Part shown: positions 1 through 7,711 of the stretch, piece after piece
How positions within the stretch are numbered: position 1 is the stretch's first letter
How the letters are laid out: the number at the start of each line of letters is the position of its first letter
Assembly (NCBI GenBank): GCA_965659005.1
Contig: CBFHVG010000008.1
Coordinates: 1-26,415 of the forward strand
Length of the DNA: 26,415 nucleotides
DNA from: CAYPTY01 sp965659005
Lineage (GTDB): Bacteria; Bacteroidota; Rhodothermia; Balneolales; Balneolaceae
Direction of reading: 5' to 3'
The notes under the pieces: generated by a model
What the model was told of the DNA's origin: nothing
The model's input: only the letters and a program-made list of their open reading frames with translations
The model's database searches: none
Made by a program: the position numbers and the translations under genes

Positions 1-72
1 TTAAATATGATTAATCAGGGCTATACGGGATATAATTGTCTTATAATATATATTATGTAAAGTTATCAATAC

Positions 73-91
73 AACCACAAATATTGTGGTT
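73..91 (-). terminator. Short hairpin downstream of the peroxiredoxin gene
   Basis: AACCACAA at 73-80 and TTGTGGTT at 84-91 form a perfect 8-bp inverted repeat with a 3-base loop, starting 9 bases past the peroxiredoxin stop codon. On the minus strand it is not followed by a real T-run, so an intrinsic terminator is only a weak call. It could instead be a mRNA 3'-end stabiliser. Bases 1-72 further out are AT-rich and hold no gene I can support. Confidence 0.3.
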
Positions 92-99
92 ATTAAATA

Positions 100-567
100 C
101 TACCCTAATTCTTCCAATACCTTAGATATGCTTGTAAAGTCAGGTATTACAGATGCATCATCTGATACTGCAGCGTACTTAATGATTCCTTCCCTATCTA
201 TAACGAATGCACTTCTTTTTGCTACACCTCTATTTCCAAAAAACTCATCATATAAAGTATCATAAGCTTTAGCTGTTTCTTTATTGAAGTCACTAGCTAA
301 TGTAAAATTTAGGTTCTGCGTCTTTTTAAACTCTCTTAGTGAAAATGCGCTATCTACACTGACGCCAATTACTTTTGCATTCAGTGAATCATAAATCTTC
401 ATGTTATCTCTTACACCACACATTTCATCTGTACAAACACCACTAAATGCTAGTGGGAAAAATAATAGTAATACGTTTTTATCTCCTTCAAATGTAGATA
501 AAGTTATTTTATCTAATTCTGAGGTTTGTAAAGTAAAATCCGGGGCTTTGTCTCCTATATTCAGCAT
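100..567 (-). CDS. Peroxiredoxin, AhpE/Bcp-like thiol peroxidase
   Basis: A 155-residue thioredoxin-fold peroxidase of the AhpC/TSA family, expected to reduce hydrogen peroxide and organic hydroperoxides in the cytoplasm. The peroxidatic motif FPLAFSGVC (residues 37-45) places the peroxidatic cysteine at Cys45; the FPLAFS form resembles AhpE. A second cysteine at Cys50, five residues later, matches the resolving position of atypical 2-Cys Bcp enzymes, so an intramolecular disulfide with thioredoxin recycling is likely. Full length for the family, no signal peptide. The ATG at 567 lies 2 bases after the stop of the upstream membrane-protein gene, so it is almost certainly the last gene of that operon. 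Family call is firm; the choice between AhpE and Bcp subgroup is not. Confidence 0.93.
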   Translation of the reverse strand: MLNIGDKAPDFTLQTSELDKITLSTFEGDKNVLLLFFPLAFSGVCTDEMCGVRDNMKIYDSLNAKVIGVSVDSAFSLREFKKTQNLNFTLASDFNKETAKAYDTLYDEFFGNRGVAKRSAFVIDREGIIKYAAVSDDASVIPDFTSISKVLEELG

Positions 568-569
568 AA

Positions 570-1187
570 TCAGGTAATCGTTTCTGTTTTATTTGATTGT
601 GTTAACTTCTGAAATCCATAGCTGGATACAATAATTCCCATTGATAGTAAAACTTGCCAAATCCAACTGTAATCATCTTCCAGCTCAAATATCCATTTTA
701 AAATATAAGATGCAATTAGGAGGGTCACTCCTCCAACTAAATAACCGTAGTTTGTTCTTTTTACTTGGTTTATAAATACCATAAGGATAGCCACTACTAA
801 TCCACCACCTTGCAAAATAATATTAATCAGATCTCTTAGAACTGATTTATCAGATAGCAAAGGAAAAAAAGGTATAACAAGAACCGGTAATAATGTGAAG
901 ACAGATGGAAAGCGAGCGAATGAGGGCTTTGAGTCTCTTATGAGGATAAATAAGCCTACCAGTACAAAGCACAAACCAACAATAGCTACATAATCTGATA
1001 TAAATTGATAATTGACTATACGGTCTTTAAAAAAGTATAGAAATCTAGAGACAGAAAGTGCAGTTAACCCAAACCAATAAACAAAATACATTGCACTACT
1101 ATCCACAATCGATTTATACAGAAAGTAAAATGATGAAAGTATCGCACTTCCAAATACAAGTATTGTTAACCAGGTTTCAAGCAACAT
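570..1187 (-). CDS. Polytopic membrane protein of unknown function
   Basis: An unrecognised integral membrane protein with about seven hydrophobic helices and very short loops, ending in a charged cytoplasmic-looking tail. The chosen ATG at 1187 begins with MLLETWLTIL directly at the first helix and leaves 4 bases to the upstream stop. A longer form starting at the ATG at 1241 adds 18 hydrophilic residues but overlaps the upstream gene by 50 bases; neither start has a clear Shine-Dalgarno, so the longer form cannot be excluded. Its stop is 2 bases before the peroxiredoxin start. The general look (7 TM, no enzyme motifs) recalls membrane sensor modules, but no histidine kinase or other output domain is attached. 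Function not assigned. Confidence 0.8.
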   Translation of the reverse strand: MLLETWLTILVFGSAILSSFYFLYKSIVDSSAMYFVYWFGLTALSVSRFLYFFKDRIVNYQFISDYVAIVGLCFVLVGLFILIRDSKPSFARFPSVFTLLPVLVIPFFPLLSDKSVLRDLINIILQGGGLVVAILMVFINQVKRTNYGYLVGGVTLLIASYILKWIFELEDDYSWIWQVLLSMGIIVSSYGFQKLTQSNKTETIT

Positions 1188-1191
1188 GATG

Positions 1192-1731
1192 CTAGAGTCG
1201 GGCTTTTCCCCTACTATTAATTTCTCTTTGCTGTTCTGCATCCTTTTGATATGTAAGGATTAAATCAGCAATATTTTTTAGAATCTTTCTCTCCCCATTC
1301 ACCATTCTCTCTACGAAATCAAACAAATTTATGCTAAGAGAACCATCCTTAAGCTCTCTCTCCCATTCAATTACAGGAATTTTCTCAATAACACTTAAAA
1401 TAGCTACTCTGTGTTTTGCAATTTTATATAAAACCTTTTGAATATCTTTTGCTTTCTCCTCGTCAAGAGTAAACGAATCTTCAGCTGATTTTATGGCATT
1501 TAAATTAATCGGCCTTGGTGATTTAAATACTTCTTCGATAATCGGTCTATAATAATTCTGTTGTGTATGATCTAAAAAGAGTAGTCTTTCAACTATTGAC
1601 GTTCCTGAAGGGGTTTCACGATCATAAGGAACAGAATCAATGACATATTTTAGCGCCTCTGCTTCATCCTGCAGATACCGAACGTCATCAATTAATTTAT
1701 CAAGGGAATCCTGATTAATGTCAATTGACAT
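1192..1731 (-). CDS. Helical protein, probable degenerate DinB/YfiT-like family
   Basis: A 179-residue soluble, almost wholly helical protein. The pattern of a His in an early helix (LLFLDH, His55) and a late helix of the type FVERMVNGERKILKNI resembles the four-helix DinB/YfiT metalloenzyme-like fold, where the last helix normally reads HDxxHxxQ. Here the two histidines of that last motif are replaced (NGERKIL), so the metal site would be incomplete. It lies between nuoI (5-base gap) and the membrane protein, so it is co-transcribed with them, but nothing points to a specific role. The N-terminal 30 residues are acidic and may form a short extra helix. Family placement is tentative; existence of the gene is well supported by operon spacing and full-length frame. 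Confidence 0.75.
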   Translation of the reverse strand: MSIDINQDSLDKLIDDVRYLQDEAEALKYVIDSVPYDRETPSGTSIVERLLFLDHTQQNYYRPIIEEVFKSPRPINLNAIKSAEDSFTLDEEKAKDIQKVLYKIAKHRVAILSVIEKIPVIEWERELKDGSLSINLFDFVERMVNGERKILKNIADLILTYQKDAEQQREINSRGKARL

Positions 1732-1736
1732 AAACG

Positions 1737-2423
1737 TTACTTCCAGGTTGATGATGCCTCAGCAGCATCATTCTTTTTTTGCATTTCTACCATTTCTACA
1801 ATAGAAAGCCCATGATTCCATTCACGATCTCTATCTCGTACTGAATGTATATTATTCTCTTCCTGGAAATCCCAGAACTTACCGAACTGATTGTTTTTAT
1901 ATGATCTTAGATAGTCTAGACGTTCTTTTAAATCTTCTTTTGGGACTAATAATCGCTCTTTATCATATATAGCCTCTTCACGGGCCTCAAATACGATGTC
2001 GTAGTCTTTACTCATTACTATAGCCTCTTCAGGACATACTTCCTCGCAATAGCCACAATAAATACATCGTAACATATTGATTTCGAAAAATGAGGGGAAC
2101 CTCTCCTTTTCATCCTCAGTCTCTGCTGCTTGCATACTAATCGCTAATGGTGGGCAGGCTCTTGCACATAGACCACAGGCAACACAACGTTCTTTCCCAT
2201 TATCCTCAACAAGCACAGGTCTCCCTCTGAATATTGCAGGTGGATCCCATTTCTCTTCAGGATAATTCATTGTGAACTTTGGCTTAAACATTTGCTTAAA
2301 TGTATACCATAGCCCCTTGAATATTTCAGGCAGATAAATGCGCTCTAAGAATGAAAGTTTTCTTTCGTTCTTATAATTTTTGTTTAGTGCGTTAAGAATA
2401 GGTTGTTCTAAATTCTGTGCCAT
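1737..2423 (-). CDS. nuoI: NADH-quinone oxidoreductase subunit I (4Fe-4S protein)
   Basis: A complex I peripheral-arm subunit carrying two [4Fe-4S] clusters that pass electrons toward quinone. The two ferredoxin motifs are clear: CVACGLCARACP with Cys80, 83, 86 and 90, and CIYCGYCEEVCP with Cys120, 123, 126 and 130. The N-terminal amphipathic segment (FLERIYLPEIFKGLWYTFKQ) followed by Pro/Tyr-rich residues (NYPEEKW) and FRGRP is typical of NuoI membrane-docking regions. At 228 residues it is somewhat longer than common NuoI proteins, because of a charged C-terminal tail of about 60 residues. No other nuo gene lies beside it; its neighbours are Der upstream and a DinB-like protein downstream, so it is detached from a normal nuo cluster. 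A generic ferredoxin is the alternative but fits less well. Confidence 0.88.
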   Translation of the reverse strand: MAQNLEQPILNALNKNYKNERKLSFLERIYLPEIFKGLWYTFKQMFKPKFTMNYPEEKWDPPAIFRGRPVLVEDNGKERCVACGLCARACPPLAISMQAAETEDEKERFPSFFEINMLRCIYCGYCEEVCPEEAIVMSKDYDIVFEAREEAIYDKERLLVPKEDLKERLDYLRSYKNNQFGKFWDFQEENNIHSVRDRDREWNHGLSIVEMVEMQKKNDAAEASSTWK

Positions 2424-2511
2424 ATTAAGTATTAAGCATTCAAAGAAATTAAAGGCATGGGAAAATAATTCTTTAGCTGATTTTCATCAAAAGAAATTAC
2501 CTTTTATTTCA

Positions 2512-3819
2512 TCATTTTTGCCTGAAAATCATAGTTATGGGTACTCCTTTGAATGAGAAGTGTTTTCTAACCCTGTTTTCGATGAATCTACGGTAATTTA
2601 CTGGTAAATCATGAGGGCTATTCATAAAGAATTTAAAGACAGGTGGATTCGATTTTACTTGGGTTACATATTGAATTCTTAGCTGTCTACCCCTTTTCAT
2701 TGGTAAAGCTCGTTCTCTTAGAGTCATGTCGAGAAAATCATTAAGCTCGGATGTGCTTATAACTTTCTTTCTTTCCTCAATTACTTCATCTGCTAGTTCT
2801 ATAACTTTATGTATTCGCTTTTTGTTCACTGCTGATATAGAAAGGACTGGGATATAATTCATTAAAGGAATTGACTCGAGTATTTCTGTGGTATACTCTT
2901 TCAGTGTATTTGTGTCTTTATCCTGTATTAGGTCCCATTTATTTAGAACAATAATCAATGCTTTATTGAATTTTTCAGCTTCTCTAAGAACCCTCTTATC
3001 CTGATCTTCAAAACCTCTAGTAGCGTCTAGGATTAAAACCGCAACATCGCATTCCCGTATGGCTCTTTCTGTTCTTATTGTGCTATAAAACTCAATGTTT
3101 TCTTTGACCTTAGTCCTTCTTCTAAGTCCGGCAGTATCAACTAGAATATATTCTTTGCCACCGTAATTCAGATGAGTATCTATTGAGTCTCTTGTAGTTC
3201 CGGCGATATCAGTAACAATACATCTTTCATCATCCAGCAAGGCATTTACTAAACTACTTTTACCCACGTTTGGTCTACCTATGAAAGCTAATCTAGGGAT
3301 ATCTGATTCCTCTTCCTCCTCTACTTCAGGAAGAAATTCCACTACTTTATCCAATAACTCCCCTGTTCCGGTTCCACTGATTCCAGATATTGGAAATAGT
3401 TCTTCAAACCCTAGCTCATAAAATTCAGTCGCATTTAATCGCCTTTCTTCATTATCTGCTTTGTTAGCTACAATAAGGACAGGTTTGTCCTGCTGACGAA
3501 GAATATTTGCAACAGATCGATCCAAGTCAATTACACCTGTTTCAACATCCACAACAAAAAGAATCACATCTGATTCTTCAATAGCCAAGTGAACTTGTTC
3601 TCGTATACCAACAACCATGACATCGGTATCATCTGGGAGGTATCCCCCAGTATCGATAACGGTAAAATCCATACCATTCCAATTGGATTCACCATAATGG
3701 CGATCTCTAGTAACTCCATACTGATCATGAACGATCGCCTTTCGCGCACCGATCAAACGATTGAATATGGTAGATTTGCCGACATTCGGCCTTCCCACTA
3801 TGGAAACAACTGGAAGCAT
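2512..3819 (-). CDS. der: Ribosome biogenesis GTPase Der (EngA)
   Basis: An essential GTPase that assists 50S subunit assembly. Two tandem G domains are visible: the first with GRPNVGKST (P-loop), DTGGY (G3) and NKAD (G4), the second with GRPNVGKSS, DTAGL and NKWD, followed by the C-terminal KH-like domain ending GVPITMIFRQK. I chose the ATG at 3819 (MLPVVSIVGRPNVGKS), which gives 435 residues, the usual Der length; an in-frame ATG at 3849 would add ten residues not seen in the family. An acidic linker (EVEEEEESDIP) joins the two G domains. The gene is 88 bases upstream of nuoI on the same strand and is divergent from a small membrane-protein gene. Confidence 0.97.
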   Translation of the reverse strand: MLPVVSIVGRPNVGKSTIFNRLIGARKAIVHDQYGVTRDRHYGESNWNGMDFTVIDTGGYLPDDTDVMVVGIREQVHLAIEESDVILFVVDVETGVIDLDRSVANILRQQDKPVLIVANKADNEERRLNATEFYELGFEELFPISGISGTGTGELLDKVVEFLPEVEEEEESDIPRLAFIGRPNVGKSSLVNALLDDERCIVTDIAGTTRDSIDTHLNYGGKEYILVDTAGLRRRTKVKENIEFYSTIRTERAIRECDVAVLILDATRGFEDQDKRVLREAEKFNKALIIVLNKWDLIQDKDTNTLKEYTTEILESIPLMNYIPVLSISAVNKKRIHKVIELADEVIEERKKVISTSELNDFLDMTLRERALPMKRGRQLRIQYVTQVKSNPPVFKFFMNSPHDLPVNYRRFIENRVRKHFSFKGVPITMIFRQK

Positions 3820-3883
3820 GTAATGAATTCTGATTTTGTGAATCGCCAAAAATACATATTATGCTGATCAAATAGGTGAATAA

Positions 3884-4129
3884 ATGCTTCAAACTTTTTA
3901 CGATAATTTCGGATTCTTAGGCGCACTTGGAATATCTGCTCTGATGTTCCTTTTATTTGTTTTCTGGATGGCTGGAGTTGCTGGAATTGCACTTCCTGAA
4001 GACGGTGGACGGGTTAAGAATAACAGAACTCAAGTGATTATTGCCATACTAATACCAATTTATCCAATAATTTGGCTTTGGTCAGACATGTATAAGCAAT
4101 ATAAGTTCATGCAAAAAGAGAATAACTAG
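3884..4129 (+). CDS. Small two-helix membrane protein, unknown
   Basis: An 81-residue protein with two hydrophobic segments (about residues 9-36 and 49-66) separated by a polar loop containing DGGRVKNNRTQ. No enzyme motif is visible and I do not recognise the family. A good Shine-Dalgarno (AGGTGA at 3874-3879) precedes the ATG by a normal distance, which is unusual in this window and supports a real gene. Its TAG stop overlaps the stop of the convergent helicase gene by 3-4 bases. The gene starts 64 bases from der on the opposite strand, so it has its own promoter. Confidence 0.72.
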   Translation: MLQTFYDNFGFLGALGISALMFLLFVFWMAGVAGIALPEDGGRVKNNRTQVIIAILIPIYPIIWLWSDMYKQYKFMQKENN

Positions 4130-6147
4130 CTCTCTAAATAAGGATGGTCTCCTGATTCTAATTGATTTGGCTCTGACGATTCTTCAAGAAGCCATGGTTC
4201 AATAAATTGCTCACCTAATGGCTCCAAAAATCGGGATAATTTAGTGAAGTAATCGCCATAACTACTCTGTGCTACTATTGGATAAGAATAGTATATCTGC
4301 TCTTGAGCCCGAGTTGTAGCTACATACATGAGCCTTAGCTCTTCATCCAGAAGCATTTCATCTTCAACCGAAAATGATGATGGTATAACACCATCTAGGG
4401 CTTGAATAATAAAAACATGTTTCCACTCTAAACCCTTAGCTGAATGAATTGTACTTAATACTAATGGAACTTCATCTTTCAATCGTTGCTCAACATCTAT
4501 AATAGTTGCCTCTATAGGGTTTAGTGACAAATCTTCAAGTAGTTGTGACATGGTACTGTACTTTGCAGCTACACCAACAAAAGCTTCCAGATCTTTTAGT
4601 CTTTTCGGATAATCATCATATCGTTTTTCACAGAAGCTTTTATAATAATCAACGAGCATTTCGATAATCTCTGAAACTGAAAACTCGCTGTTTGTGAGCT
4701 TTTGCAAAAGCTTTGATAAAGCATCCAACTGTTTCTTATATCTTTCATTTACATGCTCGGATGCATTGAACTTATAGGGCGTTTTAGACAGTCGTATCCA
4801 TTCAAAAAGGTCTTCTGCAGTTTTGGGACCAATACCCTCCATTAATAACAAGACACGATTCCAGGCCAAAGTATCCATTGGGTTTACCAGAACTCTTACA
4901 TGTGCTATCACATCTTTGATATGAGCTGCTTCTGTGAATTTTTGTCCTCCATACTTCACAAATGGAATGTTTTTTCTGTTCAATTCAATTTCTAAATCGA
5001 ATGAATCCCTCCCATTTCTAAATAAAACAGCCATTTCATTCAGTTCATACCCACTTTCACGTAGATTTAGAACCATCTGAGTGATAAATCTCGACTGATC
5101 ATTCTCAGTATTCGCTTTCACTAAGGCTGGAAATTCTCCGGGATCTTTTGAAGTAAACAGTTCTTTATCAAATTTATACGACGCCTGATCAAGGAGAACA
5201 TTTGCTACGTTTAGAATTCGTTGTGTTGACCTATAGTTTTCTTCCAGCTTGATAATCTTACATCCATCATGGCGCTTTGGGAACTCCAATATATTCCTAT
5301 GATCCGCCCCTCTGAATGAATAGATACTCTGCGCATCATCTCCTACAACCATAACATTCTTGTGTACGGATGAAAATAACTCAGTAAGATCGGCCTGCAG
5401 CTTATTCGTATCCTGAAACTCGTCTACCATTACATGTCTATGGCCTGAAGCCACCTTTAACCTGACTTCTTCATTCTGTTCCAGGAGTTGCTTTGTTTTG
5501 ATAAGCAGATCATCAAAATCCATTACATAGTTTTTAGCCTTATAGTCTTCATAGGTAATACCAAGCTTTTCTATATTCTCAACTTCATTTATAAACTGTG
5601 GATATTGGTCTTGAATCACTACCCTTATGTCGAGATGTTTGTTTTTCACAGTACTGATAATTGACCGGAGCGTCTGTTTATTCGGAAAACGTTTCTTGTC
5701 CTTTTCAATACTCATCTGTGATCGGACGTACTGAATCACATCCAGGGCATCTGATGCATCAATGATGGTGAAGTTATTTGGGTAACCTATTACCTCTGCA
5801 TGTCGATGAAGAATCTGACTGCAGTAGTAGTGGAAAGTTCCTCCTTTTACCTGCTTACAACGCTCATCAAGAATACTACTGGCTCGATTAAGCATTTCCT
5901 GAGCAGCTCGTCTTGTAAAGGTTAGAAGTAAAATCTCTGAAGGTTTAACGCCTGACTCAACCAGTCGAGCTAACCTATATATTAATGTGCGCGTTTTACC
6001 TGTACCAGCTCCTGCAACAACCAAAGAGGCTCCATATTCGTGATATACTGCTTCTAATTGCTGCTTGTTGAGTAAATCATCATACTTGATGATGTAATCT
6101 TCTGGCCGCATGTTTGGGGCATCACGCTTAAGGACGAACTTCTTCAT
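4126..6147 (-). CDS. UvrD/PcrA/Rep-family superfamily 1 DNA helicase
   Basis: A 673-residue 3'-5' ATP-dependent DNA helicase of the UvrD/Rep/PcrA family, acting in repair and replication restart in the cytoplasm. SF1A motifs are complete and in order: Walker A AGAGTGKT (45-52), Walker B VDEFQDTN (241-248), motif III QSIYSFRG (273-280), motif IV ENYRST (303-308), motif V STIHSAKGLEW (565-575) and motif VI EELRLMYVATTRA (602-614). There is no C-terminal nuclease domain as in AddA/RecB. The length is close to Rep/PcrA and shorter than many UvrD proteins; the C-terminus is acidic and lacks an obvious Tudor-like RNAP-binding extension. Because genomes of this group carry several paralogues I give no symbol. 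The upstream region contains dyads and direct repeats shared with the polymerase gene. Confidence 0.95.
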   Translation of the reverse strand: MKKFVLKRDAPNMRPEDYIIKYDDLLNKQQLEAVYHEYGASLVVAGAGTGKTRTLIYRLARLVESGVKPSEILLLTFTRRAAQEMLNRASSILDERCKQVKGGTFHYYCSQILHRHAEVIGYPNNFTIIDASDALDVIQYVRSQMSIEKDKKRFPNKQTLRSIISTVKNKHLDIRVVIQDQYPQFINEVENIEKLGITYEDYKAKNYVMDFDDLLIKTKQLLEQNEEVRLKVASGHRHVMVDEFQDTNKLQADLTELFSSVHKNVMVVGDDAQSIYSFRGADHRNILEFPKRHDGCKIIKLEENYRSTQRILNVANVLLDQASYKFDKELFTSKDPGEFPALVKANTENDQSRFITQMVLNLRESGYELNEMAVLFRNGRDSFDLEIELNRKNIPFVKYGGQKFTEAAHIKDVIAHVRVLVNPMDTLAWNRVLLLMEGIGPKTAEDLFEWIRLSKTPYKFNASEHVNERYKKQLDALSKLLQKLTNSEFSVSEIIEMLVDYYKSFCEKRYDDYPKRLKDLEAFVGVAAKYSTMSQLLEDLSLNPIEATIIDVEQRLKDEVPLVLSTIHSAKGLEWKHVFIIQALDGVIPSSFSVEDEMLLDEELRLMYVATTRAQEQIYYSYPIVAQSSYGDYFTKLSRFLEPLGEQFIEPWLLEESSEPNQLESGDHPYLES

Positions 6148-6171
6148 GCCTGATAATACGCAATGTCATTC

Positions 6172-6206
6172 ATATGTAAAAGATATGTGCTATAATATAT
6201 TAGCAC
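6172..6206 (-). promoter_or_regulatory. Operator-like repeats upstream of the helicase gene
   Basis: ATATGT occurs at 6172-6177 and again at 6183-6188, exactly 11 bases apart, and overlaps a dyad GTGCTA (6187-6192) / TAGCAC (6201-6206) with an 8-base AT-only spacer. This lies 25-59 bases upstream of the helicase ATG at 6147, where a promoter would be expected. The same 11-base-spaced ATATGT pair is found in front of the Y-family polymerase. A transcription-factor site is inference from symmetry and position only. Confidence 0.35.
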
Positions 6207-6219
6207 TCACTCACCAGTA

Positions 6220-6286
6220 GTCATTCTGAGCTTGGCGAAGGGTCTTGCCTGAAATTGATAAGGTTCTTCATTACTTCAGGATGACC
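6220..6286. repeat. Dispersed palindromic repeat, copy 1
   Basis: GTCATTCTGAG at 6220-6230 and TTCAGGATGAC at 6275-6285 are imperfect reverse complements (9 of 11 positions, one further G-T wobble). The element contains CTTGGCGAAGGGTC, matching the widespread family of GTCATyCTGAGCttgGCGAAGGATC-like intergenic repeats I know from Bacteroidota and relatives. On the plus strand it is followed by a T6 run (6287-6292). It lies between the stop of the polymerase gene and the start of the helicase gene. A second copy lies at 8014-8077. Confidence 0.7.
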
Positions 6287-6294
6287 TTTTTTGG

Positions 6295-7635
6295 TTATAC
6301 AATGGTCCTCTCAAGGAAGTGCGTGTGTCCCTTCACTCTTTCATGAAGAATGCCTTTGTGCACGGTTCCCGGCCCCATCGTATTGTTCAACGTATCCATA
6401 GCCAACAATAGATTGCGCTTTCGCTGGTCTTCAGCAAAGAATAGCTCGAATTGATTGTCTATCATCATATCTCTGGTATAAACCCTAACCGCACGTATCG
6501 ATAACTTGTTCTGAAGGGCATGTTTGATCACACTATTAGCGCTCGGCATAGCATTTTCAAGTACATAATCATCAATATTAGTATGGCCTTCGGTAGTTAT
6601 TTTAAACCAAAAACCTGGATGCTTAAGTGCTTGTGGCACAATACCTATAGTAAATGTCTTAGATTTTTTTTTATAAGCCCGCATACGATAGCAGACTGAA
6701 ATGATACCTTTAGCGACCTCTGCACGTATTTCCAGCGGGTCCCAGGTTTGATCAGGAAAAGTATGCCCGTACCCTACTTCTTTAGGGATGTGATTTCGGT
6801 TATCCTGAACAAGACCTTTATCCTGTCCGGTAACAGACGTCCAGAGCATCTTCCCCATGTACTCTCCAAAGGCTTTCTGGAAAGGCACTGACCCTCGCTC
6901 AATAGCGTCTTCGATCGTATACAAGCCACGACTTGTTAGCCGGGCGTAGCGCCTGCCTCCTATTCCAATCACTTCATTAATGGGTAAAGGCCAGATTCTT
7001 TCAGCAGCGTCCTTTTCATTGAGTATCAAAGTCATTCCATCAGGCTTCTGCATGTCTGATGCTAGTTTTGCATACACTTTACTGTAGGAAACACCTACAG
7101 AGCATTTAAGTCTTACTTTATTCCATATAGCCCGTTTAAGACTCTTACAAAAGTCTGCAATGGTTTCTTCCGGGTATTCCAGCATATGTGTGATATCCAG
7201 GAAATATTCATCAAGGGAGTATGGTTCTACATCCGGCGCAAAGTTCTGTAGCACTTCATCCAGATCACGGGAGATCAGCTTGTACTTCTGATAGTTCACC
7301 TGAAAAAAGATAATCTCCGGGCACAATTGATCAGCCTCAAAAGCACTCATGCCCGTCTTCACCCCAAAAGCCCGCGCTTCGTAACTGGAAGTAGCCACGA
7401 TACCGCGCGTTGTTCCGTCCGGACGTCGATACCCACCAATAGCCACAGGATATCCAAAGAGATCATGGTCATATTGCTCTACCTGAGCATAAAAACAATT
7501 CATGTCCAGATGCAGATATAATCTTGGCTTCAGGCTCATATGCTGTTGTTCACCAACAAGATGTGAGTATAAAGTAATGCGGTGAATGTCCTGTTCAGGA
7601 TCATATCGGCCGGGAGAAAAAGGATCCATAATCAA
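6295..7635 (-). CDS. Y-family DNA polymerase (Pol IV/UmuC-like)
   Basis: A 446-residue translesion DNA polymerase. The palm motif LHLDMNCFYAQVEQ holds the metal-binding Asp44, with Tyr49 at the steric-gate position, and SLDEYFLD (140-147) supplies Asp142 and Glu143. The helix-hairpin-helix region (INEVIGIGGRRYARL) and a C-terminal little-finger domain follow. About 33 residues precede the first conserved strand, which is longer than in DinB; a start at the internal ATG at 7539 (MSLKPRLYLHLDMN) is a realistic alternative, as is the ATG at 7629. There is no clear beta-clamp-binding tail at the extreme C-terminus. The gene is richer in G+C than its neighbours (33 and 34 of 60 at 6841-6900 and 7381-7440), hinting at a different history. 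It may be a plasmid- or mobile-type Y polymerase rather than the housekeeping dinB. Confidence 0.94.
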   Translation of the reverse strand: MIMDPFSPGRYDPEQDIHRITLYSHLVGEQQHMSLKPRLYLHLDMNCFYAQVEQYDHDLFGYPVAIGGYRRPDGTTRGIVATSSYEARAFGVKTGMSAFEADQLCPEIIFFQVNYQKYKLISRDLDEVLQNFAPDVEPYSLDEYFLDITHMLEYPEETIADFCKSLKRAIWNKVRLKCSVGVSYSKVYAKLASDMQKPDGMTLILNEKDAAERIWPLPINEVIGIGGRRYARLTSRGLYTIEDAIERGSVPFQKAFGEYMGKMLWTSVTGQDKGLVQDNRNHIPKEVGYGHTFPDQTWDPLEIRAEVAKGIISVCYRMRAYKKKSKTFTIGIVPQALKHPGFWFKITTEGHTNIDDYVLENAMPSANSVIKHALQNKLSIRAVRVYTRDMMIDNQFELFFAEDQRKRNLLLAMDTLNNTMGPGTVHKGILHERVKGHTHFLERTIV

Positions 7636-7637
7636 TT

Positions 7638-7667
7638 ACATATAGTTATATGTGTAATATATGTGTA
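7638..7667. promoter_or_regulatory. Dyad and direct repeat in the polymerase / 97-aa intergenic region
   Basis: ACATATA (7638-7644) and TATATGT (7647-7653) form a perfect 7-bp dyad with a 2-base centre, and TATATGTGTA is repeated at 7647-7656 and 7658-7667, 11 bases apart (one helical turn). It sits 3 bases upstream of the polymerase start and in the only gap between this gene and the divergent 97-residue gene, so it could control both. The ATATGT pair with 11-base spacing recurs in front of the helicase. Regulation by a damage-responsive repressor is inference. Confidence 0.4.
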
Positions 7668-7711
7668 TATTCGATTAAAACTCAATATGAATCTCAATCA
7701 AGAAAGCGCGC

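Noticed and set aside
43..56. 14-base perfect palindrome ATAATATATATTAT
   Set aside because: It is pure A/T in AT-rich DNA, easily expected by chance, and no gene start is placed to use it.
6172..6189. Helicase-upstream repeats as a canonical LexA box
   Set aside because: The sequence does not match known E. coli (CTGT-N8-ACAG) or Bacillus (GAAC-N4-GTTC) boxes; only a generic regulatory site is supported.
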